From positions 43,043 through 107,042 of the forward strand of contig JAEYQK010000037.1 in NCBI GenBank assembly GCA_023410055.1: a stretch of 64,000 bases of DNA, written 5' to 3'. The notes below the pieces were generated by a model. The model was not told the origin of the DNA, did not search any database, and saw only the letters and a list, made by a program, of their open reading frames with translations. Both the position numbers and the translations under genes were made by a program. Shown in pieces: positions 18,851 through 27,037 of the stretch (positions are counted from its first letter, which is position 1; each line of letters starts with the position of its first letter). This DNA is from Acidobacteriota bacterium (GTDB taxonomy: Bacteria; Acidobacteriota; Terriglobia; Terriglobales; Acidobacteriaceae).

Positions 18851-19201
18851 TTACCAGCGCGGTTCACGACGTTGACCGCCGCCGCCGCCACGGAAGTCTC
18901 CGCCACGTCCGCCGCCACCACCGAACCTGCGTCCGCCGCCGCCACCGGGGCGATCTGCCTTCGGTCGTGCTTCGTTCACGGTCAATGGGCGCCCGCCGTC
19001 GGCGTTGCCGTTCAGACCATTGATGGCCGCTTCGGCTTCGTTGTCGTTCGGCATTTCTACGAATCCGAATCCACGCGATCTTCCCGTGTCACGGTCCGTC
19101 ACTACTGTTACGCTGTCAATTGCGCCATACGGCTCGAAGAGTTGACGAAGGTCAGCTTCGGTCGTGCTGAAAGAGAAATTTCCAACAAAGATTTTCTTCA
19201 C
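18851..19201 (-). CDS. Glycine-rich RRM RNA-binding protein
   Basis: A 116-residue protein with one RNA recognition motif and a Gly/Arg-rich tail. The start is GTG 19201, preceded by AAGGAA at good spacing; the longer frame to 19342 has no such site. RNP2 is IFVGNF (residues 4-9) and RNP1 is RGFGFVEM (43-50). The RRM ends near residue 85, followed by GGGGGRRFGGGGGRGG-type repeats. Bacterial proteins of this type bind single-stranded RNA and are often cold or stress induced, acting as RNA chaperones. An 8-bp inverted repeat with a 3-base spacer lies ~135 bp upstream (19335-19353) and may be an operator. Monocistronic, with its own terminator. Confidence 0.9.
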   Translation of the reverse strand: MKKIFVGNFSFSTTEADLRQLFEPYGAIDSVTVVTDRDTGRSRGFGFVEMPNDNEAEAAINGLNGNADGGRPLTVNEARPKADRPGGGGGRRFGGGGGRGGDFRGGGGGQRREPRW

Positions 19202-19631
19202 GCGATTTCCTTTTGGCTTGATTCTTGGGTTGCCATCCCATGCACTTGCCTTTAAGCACGTACCTGAGCTGGGGCCAACATTCGTATAAGAGTGCCTCAT
19301 TTGGGGAAAAAGCGCAAATTGTGAGTTGGCCGTTAGTCTCACTGGGTGAGACTCATTGGAGCAAGGGATCGCGCCTTATGGCCTAATCAGCGGCTCCGGG
19401 CGTGTGTTCCAAAGCGACGAGGACGGCAGAGGTCTTCCTTCCAGGTCGGCCGTCAAACCTATTCATTCGTATTAAGACATAGTGCCAGAGCACATCGTCC
19501 ACAGCAGAGACATAGGCTTCCGATATATGGGCCAGCGGTTCATGTCCTCAGAAGGAGCCATCGCGCTCCTTCTATCTTTTCGTCATTCGAAGCAGCAGAG
19601 GATCAAGGTGAGCACTTAACTTCGGCTTACA
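19202..19631. promoter_or_regulatory. Intergenic region with an AGTCTCAC/GTGAGACT operator-like repeat
   Basis: About 430 bp without a supported gene. It carries the RRM gene leader (ribosome binding site near 19208-19213) and a perfect inverted repeat AGTCTCAC-tgg-GTGAGACT at 19335-19353. A plus-strand frame at 19346-19696 lacks protein-like features and a ribosome binding site. Confidence 0.4.
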
Positions 19632-20192
19632 TCAATCTCTCGCCTCATTTAGCGTGGAAATTCGCGAAAGGCGCTTCAGTTTGCGAATGTGAATAAGCAG
19701 CCGCGCAATGATGTACACCCACATGCAGAGCAGAGCGACTACGACCCAACGCAAGAATTCTCGCATCACGATGTGAGCATGAGAGCCGGCGGAGTGGTCG
19801 AACAGGGTGAACATGTTCCCGGTCATCGTACAGAGGAAGAGCACGACGCACACGCCCAGCAATCGGCGAAACATCGCGATCCGTGATGCCGAGTCGGTGT
19901 ATATCTCCGGAGCTTCGGGCGACGTCGTACTGAAGTATTGCCATCCAGCGAACTCAAATACGCGCTCCCAGCCTGAGTCGCGATAAAGGCGCAGGTATTC
20001 GCCCTTGTCGGCGTCCTGTGAAGGGTAGTCCATTCGGTAGCGTGCCTCGACGGGCGCGCCCTGTTCGAAGATGTAGGGGAAGGGCCCACCCACGAGATGC
20101 CACCCAGATCGAGCCATCTGTTCTAGCCAGCGCTCTTCGTTTTTATCGTTCCACGCCCAGTACCAGCGATACACCTTCTTGCGCGTTATCAT
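19632..20192 (-). CDS. DUF2812 family membrane protein
   Basis: A 186-residue protein. The soluble N-terminal part (KVYRWYWAWNDKNEERWLEQMARSGWHL, then YRMDY and a Gly-Trp-containing GWERVFEFAGWQYF) matches DUF2812. Two membrane helices follow (LLGVCVVLFLCTMTGNMFTLF, ~110-130; FLRWVVVALLCMWVYIIARLL, ~145-165). DUF2812 proteins are typically encoded beside PadR regulators, as here: its start overlaps the PadR stop by four bases. Probably an envelope stress or membrane homeostasis component controlled by that regulator; biochemical function unknown. Confidence 0.82.
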   Translation of the reverse strand: MITRKKVYRWYWAWNDKNEERWLEQMARSGWHLVGGPFPYIFEQGAPVEARYRMDYPSQDADKGEYLRLYRDSGWERVFEFAGWQYFSTTSPEAPEIYTDSASRIAMFRRLLGVCVVLFLCTMTGNMFTLFDHSAGSHAHIVMREFLRWVVVALLCMWVYIIARLLIHIRKLKRLSRISTLNEARD

Positions 20193-20548
20193 TTCGTTCC
20201 TCTTGATCGCGTCAGTATCTGTTGTCCGATCCGAACCATCGACTCAAGCCGCTCATACTCCATATGAACCACCGTTCCGCCCAAGGGAGTCAGCGCGTAG
20301 AGCTTGCGACGGTCGTTGTCCGGCGCTCCGTTACTTTCGCCGGCCCGCTCAATCAGCCCCTGCTTTAGCAGGTTGGTGAGGGCGCCATAGAGCGTGCCTG
20401 GCCCCAGCTTCACACCGCTGGCCGATACGGTCTGCATGATTCCGTAGCCGTGTTTCGGCTCCGTCAGCGCCAGCAAGATCAGGTACGTCGCCTCGGAGAG
20501 CGGCAAAATTGCCTTAGCTTTGTCTGCGTATTGCTCGCCAGTGTTCAT
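20189..20548 (-). CDS. PadR family transcriptional regulator
   Basis: A 119-residue winged-helix regulator of the compact PadR subfamily. The diagnostic segment is LILLALTEPKHGYGIMQ followed by LGPGTLYGALTNLLKQGLIE (recognition helix and wing) and RRKLYALTPLGG. A short C-terminal helix serves dimerisation. It is the first gene of a two-gene unit with the DUF2812 gene (4-bp overlap). PadR regulators usually repress their own operon. Two tandem 15-bp repeats 31-61 bp upstream of the start are the best operator candidates. Confidence 0.9.
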   Translation of the reverse strand: MNTGEQYADKAKAILPLSEATYLILLALTEPKHGYGIMQTVSASGVKLGPGTLYGALTNLLKQGLIERAGESNGAPDNDRRKLYALTPLGGTVVHMEYERLESMVRIGQQILTRSRGTK

Positions 20549-20578
20549 CGTGGTCTTTCAGTACCGACATGCGATGCA

Positions 20579-20608
20579 TCGGCTGTCGATATATCGGCTA
20601 TCGATATA
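20579..20608 (-). promoter_or_regulatory. Tandem 15-bp repeats, probable PadR operator
   Basis: Two head-to-tail copies of TCGGCTRTCGATATA (20579-20593 and 20594-20608); the second contains the palindrome TATCGATA. They lie 31-61 bp upstream of the PadR start codon, where a promoter would be expected. Confidence 0.5.
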
Positions 20609-20655
20609 TTAGAGTTGGTTCCAGACAGCGTCAAGCAGAATCGAAAGCAAGAACA

Positions 20656-20681
20656 AAGGCGGACGCTGGAGCGCCCGCCTT
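20656..20681 (-). terminator. Hairpin terminator after the membrane protein gene
   Basis: Near-perfect inverted repeat AAGGCGG-CGCT / AGCG-CCGCCTT. On the minus strand it is followed by TTGTTCTTGCTTTC. It lies 17 bases after the stop of the gene at 20698. Confidence 0.75.
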
Positions 20682-20697
20682 AGCAGATTGATCCTGG

Positions 20698-21771
20698 TTA
20701 GGTGGCTGGCTGAAACGCCTTTCGGTCGGTTATCAGAAAGTAGAGTGGGATGGCCAGCAACGCCATGCCGAAGATCATGCCGACGTAGACGAAAGGCGTG
20801 ATGTCGAACCTGAACGGGAACGCTTGGGAGTTTATCCAGGGATACATTCTCATGCTGCGTTCGAACAATGCTGACATTCTCGCATTGCGGCCAGGCGCCA
20901 GAACGAACACTGCGTTGTTCAGGAATCCGAAGATGAACCAGGCAATCGCCGTTGCTCGTGCTGCGGGTTGTAGCTTGAGCAAGCCCACTCCAATGTAGAC
21001 GTGCAATCCGGCGACGGCCAGGTAAAAGACGGCTGCGGGCCAGCCTGTGAAGATCTTCGTTAGAAACACTGCGGGCATTCCCATCAGCAGATTGATTGGG
21101 ACGAATGCACTTGCAATCAGAATCCACCAGGCAATTATCGTGACGCTGATCGGGCGCTTTTGGCCCTGTGTCACCGGAAGAATCGGCTGATAGGAAATCT
21201 GCTGCTGGTTCGCGTACTGGGGAACGATGCCGCCCTGATATTCCGTGCCATACAGAGGATGCGCGACTTGTGCTGGCCGCACGAACTGAGCTTTCACGCG
21301 CGGTCTTGTCAGATAAACCAGCCACCACACTCCGATCGCCATCTGCGATAACCAGAAGAATGCCATCACCCCGCCGACAACAATTGGCACGCTGGGGTCG
21401 ATCTTCTCACTCGAAGGAAATGCGCCGAACGCACTGAACATGACTACCGCTGTCATCAGCATCGAAAAGGCGCTGTGACAGATGAGCAGAATCGAAAACA
21501 CGATGGTCGAGATTCGCGCCCAGTTTTTCGCTTTCAGCAAGCCGACGCCAGAAGCGAATCCCCAAACTGCCGGTGCGATGTACATCAGGGCCGCGATGAT
21601 GAAGATGACCTTGAAAAACTCCATCGGGAATGGCGGCTGATTCGGCATGCTGCTCGGCGCCGGCATGGGCAGGAAGATAAACGCTCCCATCATCACACCC
21701 AGAAGAAACGTAAGTGTCGATCCCACAAAAGTGATGCAGGAAATGATGACTACTCCGCCCGAAACCTTCAT
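20698..21771 (-). CDS. Eight-helix-class membrane protein of unknown function
   Basis: A 357-residue protein. The start is placed at 21771 (MKVSGGVVIISC) because AGGAG lies six bases upstream; the longer frame to 21921 runs through the hppA terminator. It has two similar halves, each with about four hydrophobic segments (residues ~8-150 and ~215-350). They are joined by a ~45-residue polar linker rich in Gln, Tyr and Pro. Each half contains a phrase of the type GVGLLKxxxxAR (GFASGVGLLKAKNWAR; YIGVGLLKLQPAAR), suggesting an internal duplication. No transport or enzyme motif is recognised. Monocistronic, with its own terminator. Confidence 0.72.
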   Translation of the reverse strand: MKVSGGVVIISCITFVGSTLTFLLGVMMGAFIFLPMPAPSSMPNQPPFPMEFFKVIFIIAALMYIAPAVWGFASGVGLLKAKNWARISTIVFSILLICHSAFSMLMTAVVMFSAFGAFPSSEKIDPSVPIVVGGVMAFFWLSQMAIGVWWLVYLTRPRVKAQFVRPAQVAHPLYGTEYQGGIVPQYANQQQISYQPILPVTQGQKRPISVTIIAWWILIASAFVPINLLMGMPAVFLTKIFTGWPAAVFYLAVAGLHVYIGVGLLKLQPAARATAIAWFIFGFLNNAVFVLAPGRNARMSALFERSMRMYPWINSQAFPFRFDITPFVYVGMIFGMALLAIPLYFLITDRKAFQPAT

Positions 21772-21887
21772 TGCGGCTCCTGTAAATCTAGATTCAGCAA
21801 CTGTGGAGGGAAGGATTGTACCGCGTCCCGCTCCAGATGCCACTCGGAATCTCCCATCTTGTTCCTCTGCATTGAACGCCGGCAGAC

Positions 21888-21916
21888 AAAAAAAGGCGGA
21901 CACCGGAGTGCCCGCC
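21888..21916 (-). terminator. Rho-independent terminator of hppA
   Basis: Stem GGCGG-CAC / GTG-CCGCC (21895-21916) with a four-base loop; on the minus strand it is followed by seven T. It lies ~35 bases after the hppA stop. Confidence 0.88.
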
Positions 21917-21951
21917 ATCAAAATTCAAACTTCAGAATTTCAAAAACTAAA

Positions 21952-24594
21952 CTAGTCGGCTGATTCGAGCGCCTTTTCCGGAGCCGCCTCTGGAGCAAAG
22001 CTGACCTTGCTCTCTTCGTGCGAGCGGCGAATCGACCAGAGCAGAACGACGATCGAGACGACCACAGCGCCGATCCAGAAGGCATCGACGCCCTTGTAGG
22101 CGAACTTGGCGCCAACCACATAATTGGCTTCGGCAGCGAACTTCTTAACGCTGTCGACTACCAATCGGTCGTAGACGGCCATTAGCGGCACCGTCAGTAC
22201 GGCAACCATGTTCATAACCTTCAGCAGCGGGTTGATCGCCGGTCCAGCGGTGTCCTTCAGAGGATCGCCAACCGTGTCGCCCGTGACTGCTGCCTTGTGT
22301 TTTTCGCTGCCCTTGCCAGTGTTGGCAACCAGGTCGCGAGGCTCGTCTTCAACCGTCTTCTTGCAGTTGTCCCACGCGCCGCCCGAGTTGCACATGAAGC
22401 TGGCGAGCAACTGACCAACGATGATGGAACCGCCGAGGAATCCGGCGAGGCCGATGGGGCCGAGCAGGAAGCCGGTGAGGATCGGAGCGAACACGGCCAA
22501 CAACGCCGGTCCGATCAGCTCGTGCTGTGCAGAGCCGGTGCAGATGTCGACAACCGCGCCGTAGTCAGGAAGCGTAGTGCCTTCCATGACGCCGGGCCTG
22601 CGGAACTGCTTGCGGCACTCGTTCACGATCAGATACGCCGCGCGGCCTACCGCACGGATGGTCATCGCCGAGAACAACATCGGGATTGCGCCACCGATGA
22701 TCATGCCGACGAGCAGCTTCGGAGAGCTGATCGACAACAGGCCAGCGACCTTCTCGAACAGGCTGGTCGGAAGCGCCTGGTTCTCTGCGCCGCCGCCCGA
22801 ACCGATAACGGTGATGAAGCTGGCGAAGAGCGAGACAGCGGCGATAACGGCCGAGCCGATCGCAACGCCCTTCGTGACGGCCTTGGTCGTGTTGCCAACG
22901 GCGTCGAGGTCGGCCAGGATCTGGCGGGCTTCTGCGTACTTCGCTTCGCCCATCTGTTCCTTTTCGTAACCCATTTCGCCGATACCGTTCGCGTTGTCAG
23001 CGATCGGTCCGAACACGTCCATCGAGATGGTGTTGCCCGTCAGGGTCAACATGCCGATGCCGCACATTGCAACGCCATACGCGATGCAGAGCGGATTGGT
23101 TCCGGCGTACACCAGAACTGAGGTCAGAATCGCGGCGCCGAGAACCAGGCCGGTAACGACCGCGGACTCGTAACCCACGGCGAAGCCTTCGATGATGTTC
23201 GTCGCATGGCCGGTGGTGCAGTTGCGGACCAGGCCCTTAACCGGCTTGAATTCCGTACCGGTGAAGTATTCGGTCGTGCGGTTCAGAGCCAGGCAGAGGA
23301 TGACGCCGACGAAGCAAGCCCACGCCGGGCGCATATCCATACCGACGTGACCGAAGTTCGCCCAGTATCCGAGCTGCTGCATGTTCTCCCAGGCCGCTGC
23401 CGACAACGTGCCGTTGGCGACCATGCCCGCGTTGAAGCGCAGGTACGAGAAACCGAGAACCATGAAACCGACAACAGACAGGAACGAGCCGGTCCAGAAG
23501 CCGAAGTTGATCGACTTCATCGCCGAAGCGACCGTGCCCTTCGCTTCCGCGCGGACAAGGTAAGTCGAGATGATCGAGGCCATAACGCCGATTGAGCGAA
23601 CCAGGATCGGGAAGATAACGCCCTTGTGACCGAAGGTGATGTAGCCAAGAATCATGGCTGCAACGATGGTCACTTCGTAGGATTCGAAGATGTCGGCGGC
23701 CATACCGGCGCAGTCACCGACGTTGTCGCCCACGTTGTCGGCGATGGTCGCCGCGTTACGCGGATCGTCTTCCGGAATGTCCTTTTCGATCTTTCCGACG
23801 AGGTCGGCGCCCACGTCAGCAGCCTTCGTGTAGATGCCGCCGCCTACGCGCATGAACAGCGCCAGCAGCGTTCCGCCGAAACCGAAACCGAGCAGCGCTT
23901 CGTACGCATGCTCGCCGTACATCATGAAGATGATGGTGCCGCCCAACAGTCCGAGACCGTCGGTCAACATGCCAGTGATCGTGCCCGAGCGGTAGCCGAG
24001 CATCAGCGCCTTGCCGAAACCTTCCTTCGCGGCTTCCGCCACGCGGAGGTTACCGGTGGTCGCCATGCGCATGCCGACGAATCCGACCAGAGCAGAGAAC
24101 AGCGCGCCAACCAGGAAGGCGCCGGCACGGCCCCAAGCGAATGGATCGTGTACGCCGAGATCGGACGTCATGGCCTTGGTCGCGAATAGCACGACAACGA
24201 GGATTCCAACCAGCACCGCAACTGACTTCAGCTGGCGGGCAAGGTAGGCATCCGCGCCATCACGAACGGCCTGCGCGATCTGCTGCATCTTCGGGGTGCC
24301 CTTGGCTGCCGTGCGAACCTGCTTGACGAGCATGAGGGCATAGAGCAATCCGCAGACGGCGATGCCGAGCGCGGCAAACAGAGCGCCACGCTCCATGCTG
24401 GTGTACTTTGCGGAGTGCAAAAATTCAAAATAGTGGAATTGAGGGGTTGCGGCTTCCGTTCCCGTGACGGCTTCCTGTGCGTGAACGCCAGTAAAGGCCG
24501 GCATGAGGAACAGGCCGAGGAGGAAGACGGCGGCAGCGCCCCAGACGAACGCCCCACGTCGCTTCATGAACGCGGCCCACTTTGAAAGATTCAT
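21952..24594 (-). CDS. hppA: Membrane-bound proton-pumping pyrophosphatase
   Basis: An 880-residue integral membrane enzyme that hydrolyses pyrophosphate and pumps ions out of the cytoplasm. Substrate-site motifs are intact: DVGADLVGKIE (260-270) and DNVGDNVGDCAGMAAD (286-301), with a further Asp-rich cluster near the C-terminus (NTGKGSEKHKAAVTGDTVGDPLKDTAGPA in the last 130 residues). The K+-dependence position in GNTTKAVTKG (567-576) is Lys (K571). In known families Lys there marks K+-independent H+ pumps, whereas Ala marks K+-dependent enzymes. The N-terminus carries an extra signal-like helix (FVWGAAAVFLLGLFLMPAFTGVHAQ) and a ~25-residue linker before the first core helix. Monocistronic with a strong terminator. 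A pump of this kind helps survival under energy limitation. Confidence 0.95.
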   Translation of the reverse strand: MNLSKWAAFMKRRGAFVWGAAAVFLLGLFLMPAFTGVHAQEAVTGTEAATPQFHYFEFLHSAKYTSMERGALFAALGIAVCGLLYALMLVKQVRTAAKGTPKMQQIAQAVRDGADAYLARQLKSVAVLVGILVVVLFATKAMTSDLGVHDPFAWGRAGAFLVGALFSALVGFVGMRMATTGNLRVAEAAKEGFGKALMLGYRSGTITGMLTDGLGLLGGTIIFMMYGEHAYEALLGFGFGGTLLALFMRVGGGIYTKAADVGADLVGKIEKDIPEDDPRNAATIADNVGDNVGDCAGMAADIFESYEVTIVAAMILGYITFGHKGVIFPILVRSIGVMASIISTYLVRAEAKGTVASAMKSINFGFWTGSFLSVVGFMVLGFSYLRFNAGMVANGTLSAAAWENMQQLGYWANFGHVGMDMRPAWACFVGVILCLALNRTTEYFTGTEFKPVKGLVRNCTTGHATNIIEGFAVGYESAVVTGLVLGAAILTSVLVYAGTNPLCIAYGVAMCGIGMLTLTGNTISMDVFGPIADNANGIGEMGYEKEQMGEAKYAEARQILADLDAVGNTTKAVTKGVAIGSAVIAAVSLFASFITVIGSGGGAENQALPTSLFEKVAGLLSISSPKLLVGMIIGGAIPMLFSAMTIRAVGRAAYLIVNECRKQFRRPGVMEGTTLPDYGAVVDICTGSAQHELIGPALLAVFAPILTGFLLGPIGLAGFLGGSIIVGQLLASFMCNSGGAWDNCKKTVEDEPRDLVANTGKGSEKHKAAVTGDTVGDPLKDTAGPAINPLLKVMNMVAVLTVPLMAVYDRLVVDSVKKFAAEANYVVGAKFAYKGVDAFWIGAVVVSIVVLLWSIRRSHEESKVSFAPEAAPEKALESAD

Positions 24595-25112
24595 TATTAT
24601 GCCCTTTGCTTTCTACGTTGTATGAATTGCTTGAGTCCCTTTAAGTACACTTGGAGCTCCCGAATCCATAGGTTTCGTTTTTCGGTTTTGTGCTTAGTGG
24701 CCGGGGCCCTCACCCGCACTTCTACTTCTCATCGCCGAGATTCCGCCTTACATTCGCCCCGATAGAATTTGTCGAATTTCCGTCACTTGTACTATAAGCA
24801 GGAAACACTCTGACTGTAAGTACCTTGTTGGTAAAACTGAAACTCGGTTTCATTGCATCAATGGTAATGCGCGTTTACCCTTAGCGCAGTCCAGTGAAGA
24901 CCCTAGAACCGATACTTCTGTGGAACCATGTATCACGCTGCAGGGGATTACCGCCGTTGCTGTGCCAGGAGGCGTGAGAATTGAATTTGCATTCGAGCAC
25001 CTGGGCTGGCAGCACCGACAAAAGCTGCACAAGCGCAGGCCACTTTCTCTGGTTCCACTTAGGGGGGATGTTCCGCTGAAATGATGCCGTGGCGACTGCC
25101 CCAAGTGCTTTT

Positions 25113-25128
25113 GTTACGGAATCGGAAC
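25113..25128. promoter_or_regulatory. Palindromic 16-mer, site 1 (imperfect)
   Basis: GTTACGGAATCGGAAC; one mismatch from a perfect GTTCCG-N4-CGGAAC palindrome. Confidence 0.35.
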
Positions 25129-25270
25129 GCTATTTCGCTAAGCTATACGGGGGGACCTCACTTGCCTATAATTCTCCCCTTCGAATGGCAGCTTTTTTGG
25201 ATTCTTTAGGCAAAATTGCGCAGTCGCACCTTGCGATTGAAGAACCTCAAAATGCCATGTTGAGCAATTT

Positions 25271-25286
25271 GTTCCGAATACGGAAC
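25271..25286. promoter_or_regulatory. Palindromic 16-mer, site 2 (perfect)
   Basis: GTTCCGAATACGGAAC is a perfect inverted repeat with a 4-base centre, 79 bp upstream of the start codon at 25365. This is a plausible position for a regulator of that gene. Confidence 0.45.
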
Positions 25287-25364
25287 ACTCCGCACTTTTT
25301 TCCAGGGCATCTGCAGCAATAGCTAAGCTCCCGATCACGGCAATCAGCCGTACAGGAGCTTTCG

Positions 25365-25559
25365 ATGAAGATTACGTCAACGCTTGCAGTTCTTCTTGTT
25401 CTGGCCTTCGCAGTTCCCAGCCACACCACGCAGGCTTCTGCTACATTGAAGGAGTCTCAGCCAAACGTCCGTTGCTGCGGCGGCGACCCGGGAAAACCCA
25501 TTCCGAACCCTTATCCTACCCCGTCGTCTCCTAGCCCGGTTCCGGTTCCGGTCAACTAG
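25365..25559 (+). CDS. Small secreted peptide with CC motif and Pro-rich tail
   Basis: A 64-residue protein with a clear ribosome binding site (AGGAG, six bases before ATG) and a signal peptide (MKITSTLAVLLVLAFAVPSH, cleavage probably near TQA-S). The mature ~40 residues contain RCCGGDPGKPIPNPYP followed by a Ser/Pro/Val tail. Two adjacent cysteines and the Pro-rich tail recall small exported peptides; no family is recognised. A palindromic 16-mer lies 79 bp upstream. Function unknown; the size and signal peptide allow a secreted or surface role only as inference. Confidence 0.6.
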   Translation: MKITSTLAVLLVLAFAVPSHTTQASATLKESQPNVRCCGGDPGKPIPNPYPTPSSPSPVPVPVN

Positions 25560-25695
25560 CGCATCTGGGTTCATCAAATGGCAACATGGGAATGTAGGTC
25601 GCCACTAGAGATAATGCGTCGCAGCGCAAAAGTAGTACGCAACGGCCGCTGCGGCGCGCTTGTTCTGCCGGTCCAGTTGTAACGTTCGAGGCGGA

Positions 25696-25926
25696 CTATG
25701 CCCCAGAGCCTATCCCGTTTAGCCGGCTTTGGTAAGCTGTCTGACTAGCACTGGTTGGCCCTTTTTGCGGAACGAGCAACTGCGGGGCTGCCTGCGGTTG
25801 TTCAATCAATTGGAGCATCTCGATCGCATCGGTCTGTCCTTTTTCCGCTGCTGCGCGCAACAGCGAAATCGCCTCTGCTCTTTCCAGCTTTCTCAATTGT
25901 GGGGCGGTGTACGAGAGAACTTTCAT
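25696..25926 (-). CDS. Small hypothetical protein
   Basis: A 76-residue protein starting at MKVLSYTAPQLRKLER; an upstream in-frame ATG at 25953 is possible. The first 45 residues form a charged amphipathic segment (RAEAISLLRAAAEKGQTDAIEMLQLIE) that resembles a single Sel1/ankyrin-like helix pair. The rest is Gln/Pro/Ser-rich. The ribosome binding site is weak. A palindromic 16-mer (25977-25992) lies about 50 bp upstream of this start. No homologue is recognised. Confidence 0.42.
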   Translation of the reverse strand: MKVLSYTAPQLRKLERAEAISLLRAAAEKGQTDAIEMLQLIEQPQAAPQLLVPQKGPTSASQTAYQSRLNGIGSGA

Positions 25927-25976
25927 GCAGAGTATCTTCCCGCCAATATGCAAAGTCGCCGAAATAGTCAGTTCCT

Positions 25977-25992
25977 GTTAATAATTCGGAAC
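25977..25992. promoter_or_regulatory. Palindromic 16-mer, site 3 (half-degenerate)
   Basis: GTTAATAATTCGGAAC: the right half matches CGGAAC exactly and the left retains GTT. It lies immediately upstream of the small minus-strand gene (25696-25926). Confidence 0.35.
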
Positions 25993-26085
25993 AGAGTCGC
26001 GCATCGTTGTAAGCAGGAGCTCATTTTGTTTGCTCGGGATTCCACCCGCGATATTCTCAACAGTCATAGAGTCTCGGTGTTTCTC

Positions 26086-26101
26086 GTTCCGAAAATGTAA
26101 C
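26086..26101. promoter_or_regulatory. Palindromic 16-mer, site 4 (half-degenerate)
   Basis: GTTCCGAAAATGTAAC: the left half matches GTTCCG exactly and the right retains AAC. It lies between the small minus-strand gene and the 3' end of the hydrolase gene, with no start codon nearby in the expected direction. Confidence 0.3.
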
Positions 26102-26135
26102 AAGATGGACCGACATGCGAGGTCCTCCAACGGCC

Positions 26136-26864
26136 TCACGACAGGTTGTCGTGGAGAAACTGCTTCATCAATGCCCAGGCCTGCTTGGCCGCCGACTCGT
26201 TATAGCTTGCGCGCTCGTTGCAAAAGAAACCGTGGTCGGCTTCCGAGAACGCCACGTAGACGAACTGTTTCTTGGCCGCAAGCAGCGCGTCTGCCACGGC
26301 GCGGCGCTGATCGGAAAGGATGTTCTTGTCCTTGCCGCCCCAGAACATCAGCATCGGTGCGTGCAGTTTCGATGCATGGTCCAGCAGGCCGGGAGAAGTC
26401 GCGTTCGGGGCGATGCCGCCGCCATAGAAGGACACGGCGGCCCTGACCGGCAGCACGGCGTTCGCAAGGAACGAGACTTTTCCTCCCAGGCAAAAGCCGA
26501 CCGAGGCGATTGCGTCCGCTCGGACAAAGGCGTTCGACGTAAGCCAACCACAAGTCGCACGCAGATCGGCTGTCATGCCTTCTTCCGTAAGCGCCTTCAT
26601 ATGCGGCATCGCGGAAGCGAAATCCGTGTACGCTGCCTGGAATCCGGGCGCTGTGCGATGAAACAACGCCGGCGCGACCGTAACGTATCCCTCGCGCGCA
26701 AGACGCTGTGCTACGTCGCGAATATGCGAATTCACCCCAAACGCTTCCTGAATAACGATGATGCCTGCATGACTCCCTTCGTCATCCGGTCGCGCCATAA
26801 AGGCGTCCATTGTGCTGCCATCGGCGACATGAATCGTGAAGTCGTGCGTCACAATGTCGTGCAT
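26136..26864 (-). CDS. Dienelactone hydrolase family protein
   Basis: A 242-residue cytoplasmic alpha/beta hydrolase. The catalytic triad of dienelactone hydrolases is visible: Cys125 in GFCLGG, Asp179 in GGKDKN and His211 in DHGFFC. Glu40 (IVIQEAFGVN), which interacts with the Cys in this family, is also present. Length fits the family (about 230-250). Characterised members open dienelactones in aromatic degradation. No other catabolic genes are nearby, so the physiological substrate may differ. Stand-alone gene. Confidence 0.9.
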   Translation of the reverse strand: MHDIVTHDFTIHVADGSTMDAFMARPDDEGSHAGIIVIQEAFGVNSHIRDVAQRLAREGYVTVAPALFHRTAPGFQAAYTDFASAMPHMKALTEEGMTADLRATCGWLTSNAFVRADAIASVGFCLGGKVSFLANAVLPVRAAVSFYGGGIAPNATSPGLLDHASKLHAPMLMFWGGKDKNILSDQRRAVADALLAAKKQFVYVAFSEADHGFFCNERASYNESAAKQAWALMKQFLHDNLS

Positions 26865-27037
26865 GTACCCTGAGATGCAAAGCCCGCTGGTTGTGAAGAA
26901 AGCTCAGCTAACCAAATGGCTTGTGCCGCGAGACAGGGCTCTTGACCACAGTTCCGCCGTCCCGCCCAAGAAAACAAATTGCAAGACAAGCTCCCCGGAC
27001 CGTTCTACTATCGGGTGCACACAAAATAGAGGAGAGT

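Larger units (their letters stand above)
24595..25364. other. 770-bp intergenic region with two 16-bp palindromes
   Basis: No supported gene. The left part is the hppA leader (AAAGGG before its ATG). Two palindromic 16-mers of the form GTTNCG-N4-CGGAAC lie at 25113-25128 and 25271-25286. A 77-codon frame at 25089-25322 spans both but has no ribosome binding site and is not accepted as a gene. Confidence 0.5.

Noticed and set aside
22297..24326. Several long plus-strand frames opposite hppA
   Set aside because: All lie antisense to a highly conserved pyrophosphatase; composition follows the codon bias of that gene.
25113..25286. LexA/SOS boxes as an explanation of the 16-bp palindromes
   Set aside because: The half-sites are GTTCCG with a 4-base centre, which does not match the LexA boxes I know, and no SOS genes are adjacent.
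25089..25322. 77-codon plus-strand frame
   Set aside because: No ribosome binding site, no protein-like pattern, and it spans two palindromic regulatory-like sites.
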